Shown in pieces: positions 35,572 to 44,571 of a stretch of DNA of 64,000 nt. The stretch is from Ruminococcus sp. (GTDB lineage Bacteria > Bacillota > Clostridia > Oscillospirales > Ruminococcaceae). Each line of letters starts with the position of its first letter. Within the stretch, counting starts at the first letter, position 1. The stretch spans positions 20,715 to 84,714 of the forward strand of contig JAISHV010000057.1 of assembly GCA_031262495.1 (NCBI GenBank), read 5' to 3'. Under the pieces are notes generated by a model. The model did not search any database and was not told the DNA's origin. It saw nothing but the letters and a program-made list of their open reading frames with translations. The position numbers and the translations under genes were made by a program.

Positions 35572-35618
35572 AAGAAGCTCATAATCTAACTTCTAACCTC
35601 TAACGTCTAACTTCTATG
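35572..35618. repeat. Degenerate TCTAACNTC simple repeat between def and fmt
   Basis: ATAATCTAACTTCTAACCTCTAACGTCTAACTTCTATG is a short run of a 9-bp unit (TCTAACNTC). The same motif in reverse (AAGTTAGAGGTTAGA) occurs at 723-737 next to a GTAGGGGCGG cluster. Confidence 0.6.
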
Positions 35619-36125
35619 TTATCTTTTTCCTCTGTTTTTTTTCTTGCGGGCTTTTTCGCGGCGTTCGAGTTCGGCGGCTTCAACCATTTCATCGGCTTTG
35701 TCGGTAAAGAGAATACCGTCAAGATGATCCATTTCGTGAAGAGCAGCACGTGCTGCGTGTCCGCGCAGTTTATGTTCTTCTGTCTGACCGCGGCGGTTGT
35801 AGGTTTGAATTTTAATTTGTTCGGGGCGTGTCACATATCCCCATAGGTCGGGGCATGAAAGACAGCCTTCAATATCGCGGGATGTTCCTTTTGCTTCTAA
35901 AAGCGTCGGGTTTATAAGCTCAACATAGGTATCTTCCCAGTGGATAACCGCGACGCGCCGCAATATGCCTATCTGAGGTGCGGCAATACCTGCTCCGTCG
36001 GCGTTTTCGTTTGTCTGAGCCAAATCATCTATGAGCTGTTCAAGCTTGTCGTCAAAAACTTCTACAGGTCTGCATTTTTTGTGCAAAATAGGGTCGTTTT
36101 TATTAACTAAATTTCTGAGTGCCAT
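35619..36125 (-). CDS. def: Peptide deformylase
   Basis: Metal enzyme that removes the N-formyl group from nascent proteins. The three motifs are present: GAGIAAPQIG, the metal-Cys motif as IEGCLSCPD (usually EGCLS) and HEMDHLDGILF with two metal His and the catalytic Glu. The C-terminus is a basic tail (RREKARKKKNRGKR), common in ribosome-associated forms. It is followed by fmt, its functional partner. Confidence 0.96.
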   Translation of the reverse strand: MALRNLVNKNDPILHKKCRPVEVFDDKLEQLIDDLAQTNENADGAGIAAPQIGILRRVAVIHWEDTYVELINPTLLEAKGTSRDIEGCLSCPDLWGYVTRPEQIKIQTYNRRGQTEEHKLRGHAARAALHEMDHLDGILFTDKADEMVEAAELERREKARKKKNRGKR

Positions 36126-36142
36126 TTTTTATTCGGTACCTC

Positions 36143-38206
36143 TTAAAGCGTGAAATCTCCGTTCAGTGTTATTGAAACAGATACTCCGCAAAATGTTTTG
36201 TCGCTATAAGTTTCTTTATAAGCTGATGTCAGAAGTTGTCTGAAATCGTCATTGATACGGCATTTTATTAAAATTCTGAATCGAAATTTGTCGTTTAATT
36301 TCTCTTTATAAGACTTAACAGGACCTAAAATCCGCAAAGGTATCTTTAATCCCGCCGCGATTTTTTCGTTTATCATTTCAAGAAATCGCAGTGAAGCCAG
36401 TTCGGATTTTTTTGACTCGTTTGATGAAAATTCTACACCGCAGATGTCACAAAAAGGCGGATAAAGCAAAGTCTTGCGCAAGCGGATTTCTTCTTTATAA
36501 AACTCGGGGAAATCGGCATTGGCGGCAAGTCTGATTATGTAGTGATCGAGTTGATAAGTTTGAATAAGTGCTCTGCCGGGCTTTTCGGCACGTCCGGCGC
36601 GCCCTGTGAGTTGTGTTAATAGTGCGAAAGTGCGTTCATACGCCCTGAAATCACCGGCGAACAGCGAACCGTCCGCTGAAATTACAGCCGCTAAAGTGAC
36701 ATTGGGGAAATCCAATCCTTTTGCAATCATTTGTGTTCCGAGCATTATGTCGTATTTATGTTCCCCGAAAGCCTTGAATTTTTCGGCGTAGGTGCTGCGG
36801 TTTGTTATCGAATCGGCATCCATACGCAGTATTCGTGCATCAGGGAAATAAGTTTTCAGTTCTTCTTCAATGCGCTGTGTGCCTGTTCCCATAAAGGTGA
36901 GGGTTTCGCCGTTGCAGTCGGGGCAGTGAGTCAAATTTCGGGTGATAAATCCACATTCGTGGCATTTGAGATGTGAATCTTTCTTGTGATAGGTGAGTGC
37001 TACGCTGCAATGCGGACAGGAAAGGGCTTTTTTACAGGATTTACAGATGATTATTGTATTAAAGCCGCGCCTGTTTAGGAGCAGAACAGTTTGCTCACTT
37101 TTTGAAAGATTGTAGTTTATTTCATCAACAAGCGGCGGCGTGAAATTCACTGAATCGTTATAATATCCGCTCGACAAAATGTCGATTATTTGAACATCGG
37201 GCAGACTGACATTTTGATAACGCTCGGTCAGGGTAAAGAGATTAAGTTTTCCGTTTTGGGCGGCAAAAAAACTCTCTAAAGAAGGTGTTGCCGAAGCGAA
37301 TAAAACCGCACCGCCGCTTTCTACACAACGCTTTTTTGCAACTTCTTTTGCGTTGATTTTCGGAGATTTTTCCGAAATATAAGTGTGTTCGTTTTCTTCA
37401 TCGCAGATAATGAGACCTATGTTACACAGCGGTGCGAACACGGCACTCCGTGTACCTATGACAATGCGCGCCTGTCCTGATTTGATACGAAAATATTCAT
37501 CGGTTCTTTTGCGCGGTGTAAGCCCGCTGTGGATTACGCTCACCGTTTCGCCGAAAAGACCGATAAATCGCTCAAGCAATTGCGGTGTAAGCGCAATCTC
37601 CGGCACAAGCATAATGCAGTTTTTGCCGAGGTTAAGTGTAAACTCAATAAGTTTTGCGAATATAAGCGTCTTACCGCTGCCGGTAATACCGTAAAGCAGT
37701 GACCCTGAGGATTTCCCCGTAGAAATCAATGCCGCGATTTTACTGTAAATGTCAGCCTGTTTGTCCGAAAGTGTAATACCTGTTTGTATAATGTTATGCA
37801 CGGTTTTTGAAATTTCACGCCCAACACGCTTTTTCGGCGGAATAAAACCATTCTCATCAAAATGTTTACAAGCCGCATCATCAAGAGGGGGGAAAAAGAG
37901 TTTCGCCGCATCAAAAAAACAACATAAACAAGTCTTTTTAATAAAACGTGCAGTTTCAATATTCTCTCGTGACAACGAATATTCCCTCGGGGCAGCCCCG
38001 GCGATAAATTTCAGTTTCGCCGCTTCATCTGACGTTTGGTCAACAGAATTTACATCAAACACAACCCCCGAACGCAGGGTCTTTCCGGTGCCGAATGGTA
38101 CTGCAACCCTGTCGCCGACCTCAATAACCAATCTGTCGGGAACTCTGTAATCGAACAGTTTATCAAAAGAAAAATTCGTCTTCTCAACAGCAACCGAAAC
38201 GACCAT
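36143..38206 (-). CDS. priA: Primosomal protein N' (replication restart helicase)
   Basis: PriA recognises arrested forks and reloads the replisome. The N-terminal 3'-binding domain starts VVSVAVEKTNFSFDKLFDYRVP. Walker A is YGITGSGKTLIFA, the DEAH-like box is CDEENEHTY, and the zinc site is formed by CKSCKKALSCPHC, LKCHECGF and CPDCNG. The helicase C-terminal motif LTGRAGRAEKPGRALIQT is intact. At 687 residues it is slightly short, with a reduced N-terminal half. It begins 3 bp after the rpoZ stop. Confidence 0.95.
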   Translation of the reverse strand: MVVSVAVEKTNFSFDKLFDYRVPDRLVIEVGDRVAVPFGTGKTLRSGVVFDVNSVDQTSDEAAKLKFIAGAAPREYSLSRENIETARFIKKTCLCCFFDAAKLFFPPLDDAACKHFDENGFIPPKKRVGREISKTVHNIIQTGITLSDKQADIYSKIAALISTGKSSGSLLYGITGSGKTLIFAKLIEFTLNLGKNCIMLVPEIALTPQLLERFIGLFGETVSVIHSGLTPRKRTDEYFRIKSGQARIVIGTRSAVFAPLCNIGLIICDEENEHTYISEKSPKINAKEVAKKRCVESGGAVLFASATPSLESFFAAQNGKLNLFTLTERYQNVSLPDVQIIDILSSGYYNDSVNFTPPLVDEINYNLSKSEQTVLLLNRRGFNTIIICKSCKKALSCPHCSVALTYHKKDSHLKCHECGFITRNLTHCPDCNGETLTFMGTGTQRIEEELKTYFPDARILRMDADSITNRSTYAEKFKAFGEHKYDIMLGTQMIAKGLDFPNVTLAAVISADGSLFAGDFRAYERTFALLTQLTGRAGRAEKPGRALIQTYQLDHYIIRLAANADFPEFYKEEIRLRKTLLYPPFCDICGVEFSSNESKKSELASLRFLEMINEKIAAGLKIPLRILGPVKSYKEKLNDKFRFRILIKCRINDDFRQLLTSAYKETYSDKTFCGVSVSITLNGDFTL

Positions 38207-38209
38207 TTT

Positions 38210-38428
38210 CTACTCTTTACATAACGCTTTAAGCGTCGGATCTTCTATCATACGGTATTTGCGTTTTGCAAATTCCTCGACTGCTGTTTTAACGGGTTTT
38301 TGCTCTAAAATTTGGTTCGCCGTATACACCTCTTCCGCAACCTCGCGGGCACGTTTTGCCACACCGATTACTACGGTGTAGGGGGTTTCATTCTGTGTTG
38401 TAATCTCCTGAATGGACGGTCTGAGCAT
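38210..38428 (-). CDS. rpoZ: RNA polymerase omega subunit
   Basis: Small subunit that folds around beta-prime and stabilises RNA polymerase. The 72 residues start MLRPSIQEI and contain YTVVIGVAKRAREVAEE, the omega signature, and KPVKTAVEEFAKRKYRM. AAAGAGG precedes the ATG. It keeps the Firmicutes gmk-rpoZ-priA order. The stop is TAG. Confidence 0.92.
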   Translation of the reverse strand: MLRPSIQEITTQNETPYTVVIGVAKRAREVAEEVYTANQILEQKPVKTAVEEFAKRKYRMIEDPTLKALCKE

Positions 38429-38461
38429 ACTGAATCCTCTTTCGTTTTATATATTTTAATT

Positions 38462-38545
38462 TTCTTTATATGTTTTTTTGTTTGTACGATTTAATCAATT
38501 TTGGAGTTTTATCGACAGCGCGTTTGATTAAATCATTAAATATAT
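38462..38545 (-). repeat. Duplicated 3' end of gmk
   Basis: Just after the gmk stop, the minus strand reads an open copy of the gmk tail: LNDLIKRAVDKTPKLIKSYKQKNI-stop versus the real [22 protein letters not shown]-stop. The DNA copy (GATTTAATCAATT, CGCGTTTGATTAAATCATT) is imperfect. The unit is about 75-80 bp. Confidence 0.8.
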
Positions 38546-39112
38546 TTATGTTTGTTTGTATGATTTAATCAATTCTAAAATTTCATCGGCGGCGCGTTCG
38601 GCATAATCATTCAGAACAATAGTTTTAAAATTCACGGCTTCTTGTATCTCTTTGTCGGCGGTTAAAAGCCGTTTTTCTATAACTTCAGGTGAATCTGTTC
38701 CGCGATTTATAAGTCTTCGCCGCAATTCTTCTTTTGAGGGCGGCATTAAAAAAACAGTAAGTGCATCGGGGAATTTTTCTGTGATTTTTCGGGCACCCAC
38801 AACCTCGATTTCAAGGATTACATCAAATCCGTTTTTGAGGTTTTCTTCAACAGGCGGTGCGGGCGTTCCGTAGTAATTCCCCACATATTCGGCGTATTCA
38901 AGCATTAAACCGCCGTCAATTTGCTTTTGAAATGCATCACGGCTCAAAAAGAAATAATCAACGCCGTCAACATCATCCTCGCGGGGAGGGCGGGTTGTCG
39001 CTGAAACAGACAGTTTCAATGCGGGATTTATTTTGAGCATTTCAGCGATTACAGTACCTTTGCCGCAGCCGCTTGGTGCTGAAATCACAGTCAGACAACC
39101 TTTTTTATTCAT
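38546..39112 (-). CDS. gmk: Guanylate kinase
   Basis: Phosphorylates GMP to GDP. The N-terminus [22 protein letters not shown] carries the P-loop, and [23 protein letters not shown] is the GMP-binding region. I start at MNKKGCLTV (39112), with AAGGTG seven bases upstream and an 8-bp overlap with remA; the track's earlier Met lies inside remA. The tail is duplicated downstream. Confidence 0.96.
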   Translation of the reverse strand: MNKKGCLTVISAPSGCGKGTVIAEMLKINPALKLSVSATTRPPREDDVDGVDYFFLSRDAFQKQIDGGLMLEYAEYVGNYYGTPAPPVEENLKNGFDVILEIEVVGARKITEKFPDALTVFLMPPSKEELRRRLINRGTDSPEVIEKRLLTADKEIQEAVNFKTIVLNDYAERAADEILELIKSYKQT

Positions 39113-39404
39113 TATTTGCACCTTTTTCTGCATCTTCTTCGTCCATATAATTATCATTGACGTTTTTTTCGCCTAAAATACGGGCAGTATTAATATGCGA
39201 AAGAATAATGTGACCGCTGTCCATAATAAATACGGTTTTAGTGCGTTTGCCGTATGTCGCATCAATGAGACTGCCTTTGTCGCGGGCGTCGGTAATAAGC
39301 CGTTTTATTGGTGCCGATTCAGGCGAAACAGCCGCTATCAGGCGCATAGGATTTATGAGATTGCCGCCGCCTATGTGTAAAAATTCAGATTTTTCATTCG
39401 ACAT
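39105..39404 (-). CDS. remA: RemA-like regulator (DUF370)
   Basis: RemA is a DNA-binding activator of matrix and osmoprotection genes in Bacillus. The core [64 protein letters not shown] matches the family along its whole length. The acidic tail ([17 protein letters not shown]) is an extension. It overlaps yicC by 11 bp upstream and gmk by 8 bp downstream, an order conserved in Firmicutes. Its targets here are unknown. Confidence 0.9.
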   Translation of the reverse strand: MSNEKSEFLHIGGGNLINPMRLIAAVSPESAPIKRLITDARDKGSLIDATYGKRTKTVFIMDSGHIILSHINTARILGEKNVNDNYMDEEDAEKGANNE

Positions 39405-40260
39405 TCTGGATTTGTTCCCTTATCTTTTCGATTTCGGATTTTATATCAAGGACAATTTTAGTGACCTCAATATCCTGACATTTAGAGCCTATGGTATTAG
39501 CTTCGCGGTTCATCTCCTGTGTCAGGAAATCCGCTTTACGTCCGATGGGTTCACCCGCCTCTAAGAATGTACGGTATTGATTTATATGACTTTTGAGACG
39601 TACGGTTTCCTCAGCAACAGCCGTCTTTTCGGCGAAAATTGCCGCTTCTGTCAAAACCCTTGATTCGTCAATATTTTTGTCCGCTAAAATTTCACTGAGC
39701 TTTTTAAATAACTTTTCGCGGTATTTGGCAGTGGTATCGGGTGAAATTTTCTCAACGCTCAAAACATAATCTTCAATAAGATTAAGCCTCGCTGCAATAT
39801 CATTTTTCAGCCGTTGACCCTCTTTTTGTCTCATTTCGGAAAGTCCCGTTAAAGCTTGTGCTACCGTTTCAAGTATATCAGCGGTAACTTCATCGGTATC
39901 AGTTTCTGACTTTTCTGTAACAATTGCATCGGGGATTCGCAGTAAATCCGATAAAGAAAGGTCGTCATTAAGCCTCTTTTCGGAGCGCAGAGCATTAATG
40001 TAAGACGTAATTATCCCGTCATTAAGCGAAATCTTTATATCGGAGGTACTCTGAGACGTAATATTAATATTGACATCAATCTTCCCGCGTGAAAGCGACG
40101 ATTGAATATATGACTTAATTTTATCCTCGGCGAAAGTGTAAGAACGCGGTGTACGGACAGAAATTTCCAAGAATTTATTGTTGACGGATTTGATTTCCGC
40201 CGTAATCTCTCTGTCGTGAATTGACATTCGTGCAGAGCCGAAACCGGTCATACTGTTCAT
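39394..40260 (-). CDS. yicC: YicC/YloC-family endoribonuclease
   Basis: YicC-family proteins are RNases implicated in small-RNA turnover. The N-terminus [35 protein letters not shown] and the C-terminal [24 protein letters not shown] are diagnostic. The ATG at 40260 follows GGGGAG at six bases. It is the first gene of the long minus-strand run and has its own promoter. Confidence 0.93.
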   Translation of the reverse strand: MNSMTGFGSARMSIHDREITAEIKSVNNKFLEISVRTPRSYTFAEDKIKSYIQSSLSRGKIDVNINITSQSTSDIKISLNDGIITSYINALRSEKRLNDDLSLSDLLRIPDAIVTEKSETDTDEVTADILETVAQALTGLSEMRQKEGQRLKNDIAARLNLIEDYVLSVEKISPDTTAKYREKLFKKLSEILADKNIDESRVLTEAAIFAEKTAVAEETVRLKSHINQYRTFLEAGEPIGRKADFLTQEMNREANTIGSKCQDIEVTKIVLDIKSEIEKIREQIQNVE

Positions 40261-40298
40261 AAAAGCTCCCCATAGCAAGAATTTTCAGCTATCAAAAT

Positions 40299-40327
40299 AT
40301 TATATCACATTTAAAAACTTTTTGCAA
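40299..40327 (-). promoter_or_regulatory. Promoter of the yicC-remA-gmk run
   Basis: TTGCAA (40322-40327), 17 bases and TATAAT (40299-40304) on the minus strand, about 40 bp upstream of yicC. Confidence 0.75.
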
Positions 40328-40371
40328 GGGTTTGTTCACAAAAAATTAACAGTTCACAAAAAATTAACAAC

Positions 40372-40634
40372 ACAGAAGTCAGAGGTCAGAAGACAGAGGT
40401 CAGAACAGAAATCAGAAGTCAGAGGTCAGAGGACAGATAATGAACGCCTTGTTTGTTAGCCATAATCACGTGAAAATGAATTGACAGTTTTTTGTAGGGG
40501 CGGGCGCCCCCGCCCGCCCGCACCACTAAAAATGTTAAGTCTTTGCTGATAAACGAAAAATTCTTTGAATCATGTTTTATTCCCAAAATCAAGCGTGTTT
40601 GGTTATGCGGGCGGGCGAGGGCGCCCGCCCCTAC
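40372..40634. repeat. CAGARGTCAGAGG simple repeat and 141-bp repeat, copy C
   Basis: The gap before purB holds about 70 bp of degenerate CAGAAGTCAGAGGTCAGA repeats (40372-40438), then a 141-bp element (40494-40634) whose end modules match copies A and B (GTAGGGGCGGGCGCCCCCGCCCGCCCGCAC ... GCGGGCGGGCGAGGGCGCCCGCCCCTAC). The core has the same length as in copies A and B but only partial similarity, so it is an older relative. Confidence 0.85.
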
Positions 40635-40695
40635 AGGTAATAAAAATACGGCGATAAATTTTCAACCTGTTTTTTGTCAGCAGTCCAAAATTTAC

Positions 40696-40724
40696 TTGAC
40701 ATCACAACAAAAAAATGCTATAAT
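40696..40724 (+). promoter_or_regulatory. Consensus promoter for purB
   Basis: TTGACA (40696-40701), 17 bases and TATAAT (40719-40724), followed by a leader of about 40 nt ending in GGAGGAAAAAATTTA before the ATG. An intact promoter and ribosome binding site argue that the gene is still expressed. Confidence 0.85.
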
Positions 40725-40769
40725 AAAGAAATCTAAAATGCAGTATAAACCCACGGAGGAAAAAATTTA

Positions 40770-42203
40770 ATGCCTTATAACTCCTATGAATCCCCCTTTT
40801 GCACACGTTATGCAAGTCCTGAAATGCAGTTTATTTTCTCGGCGGACAAAAAATTCTCTACATGGCGTAAACTCTGGACGGCTTTAGCCCGCGCCGAAAT
40901 GGAACTCGGTTTGCCCGTTACACAAAGTCAGGTTGATGAACTCGCGGCAAATATCTATAATATTGATTATGATATAGCATCAGAGCGTGAAAAAATTGTC
41001 CGCCATGATGTTATGGCACACGTCTACGCTTACGGCGAAGCCGCTCCGAATTCTAAGGGTATTATTCATCTCGGCGCAACTTCTTGTTATGTCGGCGACA
41101 ATACGGACATAATTATTATGAAAGAGGGGCTTGAACTTTTAAGACAAAAGCTTATTGCGGTAATTTCAAATCTGAGCGCGTTCGCACTCGAATACGCCGA
41201 TATGCCGTGTCTTGCTTACACTCATCTCCAACCTGCTCAGCTTACGACTGTCGGGAAACGCGCTTCGCTTTGGATAAACGAGTTTCTTTCGGACTATGAA
41301 GAAATACTGCACCGCATAGACAGTTTGGCACTTTTAGGTTCAAAAGGGACTACAGGCACACAGGCAAGCTTTATGGAACTCTTTGACGGCGACGGTAAAA
41401 AGGTAACCGAACTTGAACAGAAGATAGCGGATGAGATGGGATTTTCAAAGGTTATACCTGTTTAGGGGCAGACTTATTCGCGTAAAGTTGACTATAATGT
41501 TGTGTCTGTTTTAAGCGGAATAGCTCAGTCGGCGATGAAATTTGCCAATGATTTAAGAATACTTCAAAATTTCAAAGAGATGGAAGAGCCTTTTGAGAGC
41601 GGTCAAATCGGTTCATCGGCGATGCCGTATAAGCGAAATCCTATGCGGAGCGAGCGTATTTGCGCTTTAGCGCGGTATATTATGACAGATACGCTGAATC
41701 CGGCGTTTACGGCGGGTACGCAGTGGTTTGAGCGGACGCTTGATGACTCGGCGAATAAGCGTATAGCTGTTGCGGAAGCTTTTTTGGGCACTGACGCGGT
41801 GCTGGGTATTATGATTAATGTGACAGACGGACTGAAAGTCTATCCGAAGGTAATTCACCGCCGTGTGATGGCGGAGCTTCCCTTTATGGCTTCTGAAAAT
41901 ATAATGATGGATGCCGTAAAACGCGGCGGAAATCGTCAGGAACTCCACGAAAAAATCAGGACATACGCGATGGAAGCCGGAAAAAGAGTAAAAGAGGAGG
42001 GGCTTGACAACGATTTGATAGAGCGGATTGCCGCCGACCCCGAATTCAATTTAGGCAGCAGTGATATAGAAAAAATCTTAGTCCCCGAAAAGTACACAGG
42101 ACGTTCAGGCGATCAAGTAAGAGATTTTATAAAAGATTTCATAACCCCGATACTCGTGAAAAACAAAGATTTTATTAATATTAAATCGGAACTGAAAGTA
42201 TAA
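40770..42203 (+). pseudogene. purB: Adenylosuccinate lyase interrupted by one in-frame TAG
   Basis: Adenylosuccinate lyase acts twice in purine synthesis. The frame 40770-42203 would encode 477 residues, close to the 484 of human ADSL, which it resembles. A single TAG at 41463-41465 splits it into the two track ORFs, 40770-41465 and 41502-42203. Both halves are well conserved: YASPEMQFIFSADKKFSTWRKLW, GIIHLGATSCYVGDNTD, YTHLQPAQLTTVGKRA, then GQTYSRKVD and IGSSAMPYKRNPMRSERICALA. The stop replaces the residue before GQTY, usually Thr or Ser, so TCG to TAG would suffice. There are no other lesions. It may be a sequencing error, a recent mutation or a suppressed stop. Confidence 0.9.
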
Positions 42204-42358
42204 TACTAATATGCATTTAAAGAATTGATTGAATTTTTTTCATAAACGGGCGACCGAGGGCGGTCGCCCCTACAGACCAAAAAAATTATATACAATTTGT
42301 AGGGGCGGGCACCCCCGCCCGCCCGCACATCATTTCATTTTTTATTGCATATTAGTAT
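42203..42358. mobile_element. 156-bp MITE-like element abutting the purB stop codon
   Basis: Ends ATACTAATATGCA (42203-42215) and TGCATATTAGTAT (42346-42358) are perfect 13-bp inverted repeats. Inside are two GC-rich palindromes facing outward: GGGCGACCGAGGGCGGTCGCCCCTAC and GTAGGGGCGGGCACCCCCGCCCGCCCGCAC. The first base is the last A of the purB TAA codon. A relative starts on the last base of the zupT stop codon at 59941. No ORF. Confidence 0.8.
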
Positions 42359-42386
42359 GATTTCTGTGTTGACATCTGTGTTGTTG

Positions 42387-42420
42387 TAAAAAAAAACTCA
42401 AACCAAAAGCGGTTTGAGTT
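42387..42420 (-). terminator. Intrinsic terminator for spoVG
   Basis: Minus strand: ACTCAAACC-GCTTTT-GGTTTGAGT followed by eight or more T. Two further hairpins (GGCTGAACCG...CGGTTTAGCC and CGGCAA...TTGCCG) lie between it and the spoVG stop codon. Confidence 0.85.
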
Positions 42421-42510
42421 GAAATAAATCTTAAATCGGCAACAAAATTGCCGTCATAACAATTACAACACGGCTAAACCGTTTGTGACGGTTCAGCCGA
42501 GTGATTGTTA

Positions 42511-42807
42511 TTATAATCCCATTTCGTCAGCTTCTGATTCAGCAGCAATTTGGTCCATATGCTGTTTATAAGCATCGAGAATCTGACTTTCGATAATGGA
42601 ACGTGCTTCAGGGCTGATGGGGTGAACAATATCCCTAAAGTTGCCGCTTTCATCTTTGCGGCTCGGCATAGCAACGAAAAGACGCTCCTCACCTTGAACG
42701 ACTTTGATGTCGTGTACAGCGAGCATACCGTCGATTGTTATGGAAATGACAGCGCGCAGTCTCCCGTCGGGGATAATTTTCCTGATTTTGATATCGGTGA
42801 TAGTCAT
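42511..42807 (-). CDS. spoVG: Septation/RNA-binding regulator SpoVG
   Basis: SpoVG influences septation during sporulation and binds nucleic acids. MTITDIKIRKIIPDGRLRAVISITIDGMLAVHDIKVVQGEERLFVAMPSR is a near-consensus N-terminus, followed by FRDIVHPISPEARSIIE. The ATG at 42807 is preceded by AGGAGG; the track's additional 42 residues are leader sequence. A TATAAT is seen near 42930 without a clear -35. It is divergent from murC. Confidence 0.95.
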   Translation of the reverse strand: MTITDIKIRKIIPDGRLRAVISITIDGMLAVHDIKVVQGEERLFVAMPSRKDESGNFRDIVHPISPEARSIIESQILDAYKQHMDQIAAESEADEMGL

Positions 42808-42989
42808 AACTGAATGTCCTCCTTTGAGTATTGGCATAAATTGTTTAACGTGCTGTTCTATTATTTTATTGCGCACGCAGTAAAATATACGAGGTAATTT
42901 TAGAATATGTACTTCGTAATACTCACTCGACATATTATAACAAATAAATATGTCTGAAATATAAACTCAATCTAAAGTTGGTGTGTTTT

Positions 42990-44456
42990 TTGAATAAACA
43001 TTATATGAATAATAACGAAAAAATTCAACGAAATATTAATAAAGTTGACAATTTTACCGAAAATAAGTACCATAATGCCATTAATTTTAAGCATATTCAC
43101 CTAATCGGCATCGGCGGCAGCGGAATGTACCCTTTGGCACAAATTCTCAAAAGCAATAACTTTTCTATAACCGGTTCTGACAATAATGAAACCGAAACAG
43201 TAGAAGCTGTCAGAAAAATGGGAATAAAAGTATTTATGGGTCAAAAACCCGAAAATATAATCGGGGCTGATTTAGTCGTGTATTCGGCGGCGATATCAAA
43301 AGACAACCCTGAACGGGCGGCAGCTGAAAATACCCCGGGGCTTGCCATATGGGAACGCTCGGAGCTTTTAGGAGCGATTTCGCGAATGTACCCGCTCACT
43401 GTAGGCATAAGCGGCACTCACGGGAAAACGACCTGTACATCAATGCTCACGGAGATTTTTCATGACAGCGGTGCTGATATTACGGCAGTAATCGGCGGGA
43501 AACTTAAGGCTATCGGCGGCAGCGGAATAAGCGGAAATTCCGATATATTTGTGGTTGAAAGCTGTGAGTTTAACGATACATTTTTGAAATTGTCGCCGGC
43601 GGTGTCGGTTATCTTAAATATAGACGATGACCATATGGACTATTTTAAGACGATGGATAACCTCAAGGCTTCATTCAGACATTTTGCAGACAGTGCCTCA
43701 ACCGCCGTATTCATCAACGGTGACGACGAAAATACGGTTGAGACTGTTTCCGGCATTGAAAAACCGTTGATTTCATTTGGCATGACACGAAATAACACAT
43801 ATTATCCGAAAAATATCGTAAAGGTTTCTCCCTTTACAACAACGTTTGATATTTACAAAAAACAAAATAACGAAGAAATTCTTATTACTGACATAGAAAT
43901 GCACGTCCCCGGCGAACATAATATCCTTAATGTAACCGCTGCCGCTGCAATAGCCGACTTCTTGGGCGTTAAAGCCCCCGACATAAAGCAAGGGATAAAA
44001 AATTTCCGAGGGGCAGGGCGCAGATTTGAAAAATTCGGTGAGAAGCGCGGTATTGTCGTTTGTGATGACTATGCTCACCACCCGACGGAGATTTCAGCCG
44101 TTTTAAAAACAGCTACGACAATGGGCTTTAAAAATGTTTGGGCAGTTCATCAGCCGTTCACATTCTCACGGACGAAAACCCTCTTAAATGAATTTGCCGA
44201 AGCCCTGAGCATAGCCGACAAAGTTGTACTCACAGACATATTCGGCGGACGAGAAGTCAATACATTTGACATTCACACCGAAGATTTAGGAAAACTCATA
44301 CCCGGCTGTATCTATTACCCTGAGAGCAATAAAGAGGACAATTTTAATACAGTTGCGGATTTCGTTGTGAAAAACGCCGCAGACGGGGATTTGATTATAA
44401 CCCTCGGGTGCGGTGATGCTAATAAATTGGCACGGAAGATTGTAGAATTACTGTAA
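42990..44456 (+). CDS. murC: UDP-N-acetylmuramate--L-alanine ligase
   Basis: Adds L-Ala to UDP-MurNAc, the first stem-peptide residue of peptidoglycan. The Rossmann motif HLIGIGGSGMYPLA, the P-loop GISGTHGKTTCTSM, the VVESCEFNDTF and DDYAHHPTEI motifs and the C-terminal GCGDANKLA are all present. Length is normal. The start is uncertain: the track uses a TTG at 42978; a TTG at 42990 follows GGTG at six bases, and the first ATG is 43005. About 30 residues precede the conserved domain. Confidence 0.94.
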   Translation: MNKHYMNNNEKIQRNINKVDNFTENKYHNAINFKHIHLIGIGGSGMYPLAQILKSNNFSITGSDNNETETVEAVRKMGIKVFMGQKPENIIGADLVVYSAAISKDNPERAAAENTPGLAIWERSELLGAISRMYPLTVGISGTHGKTTCTSMLTEIFHDSGADITAVIGGKLKAIGGSGISGNSDIFVVESCEFNDTFLKLSPAVSVILNIDDDHMDYFKTMDNLKASFRHFADSASTAVFINGDDENTVETVSGIEKPLISFGMTRNNTYYPKNIVKVSPFTTTFDIYKKQNNEEILITDIEMHVPGEHNILNVTAAAAIADFLGVKAPDIKQGIKNFRGAGRRFEKFGEKRGIVVCDDYAHHPTEISAVLKTATTMGFKNVWAVHQPFTFSRTKTLLNEFAEALSIADKVVLTDIFGGREVNTFDIHTEDLGKLIPGCIYYPESNKEDNFNTVADFVVKNAADGDLIITLGCGDANKLARKIVELL

Positions 44457-44514
44457 AACAGAGGACAGAACACAGAATATGTAGGGGCGACCGCCCTCGG
44501 TCGCCCGCTTATTA
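44456..44514. repeat. CAGAGGACAGA stretch plus single GTAGGGGCG palindrome
   Basis: ACAGAGGACAGAACACAGAATAT directly precedes GTAGGGGCGACCGCCCTCGGTCGCCCGC (44482-44509), in the gap between murC and the Cys/Pro-rich gene. Same pairing as at 18.9, 40.5 and 60.0 kb. Confidence 0.75.
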
Positions 44515-44571
44515 TATAATTTGCTGTATGAATTTCAAAATGAAAAATATTGTTACTGCTTTTTAGTTTTC

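Noticed and set aside
40770-42203. General reassignment of TAG, or a pyrrolysine-type code, to explain purB
   Set aside because: The CarD-type gene, aroF, rlmN and rpoZ end in TAG at sensible family lengths, and I see no special downstream structure at the purB codon.
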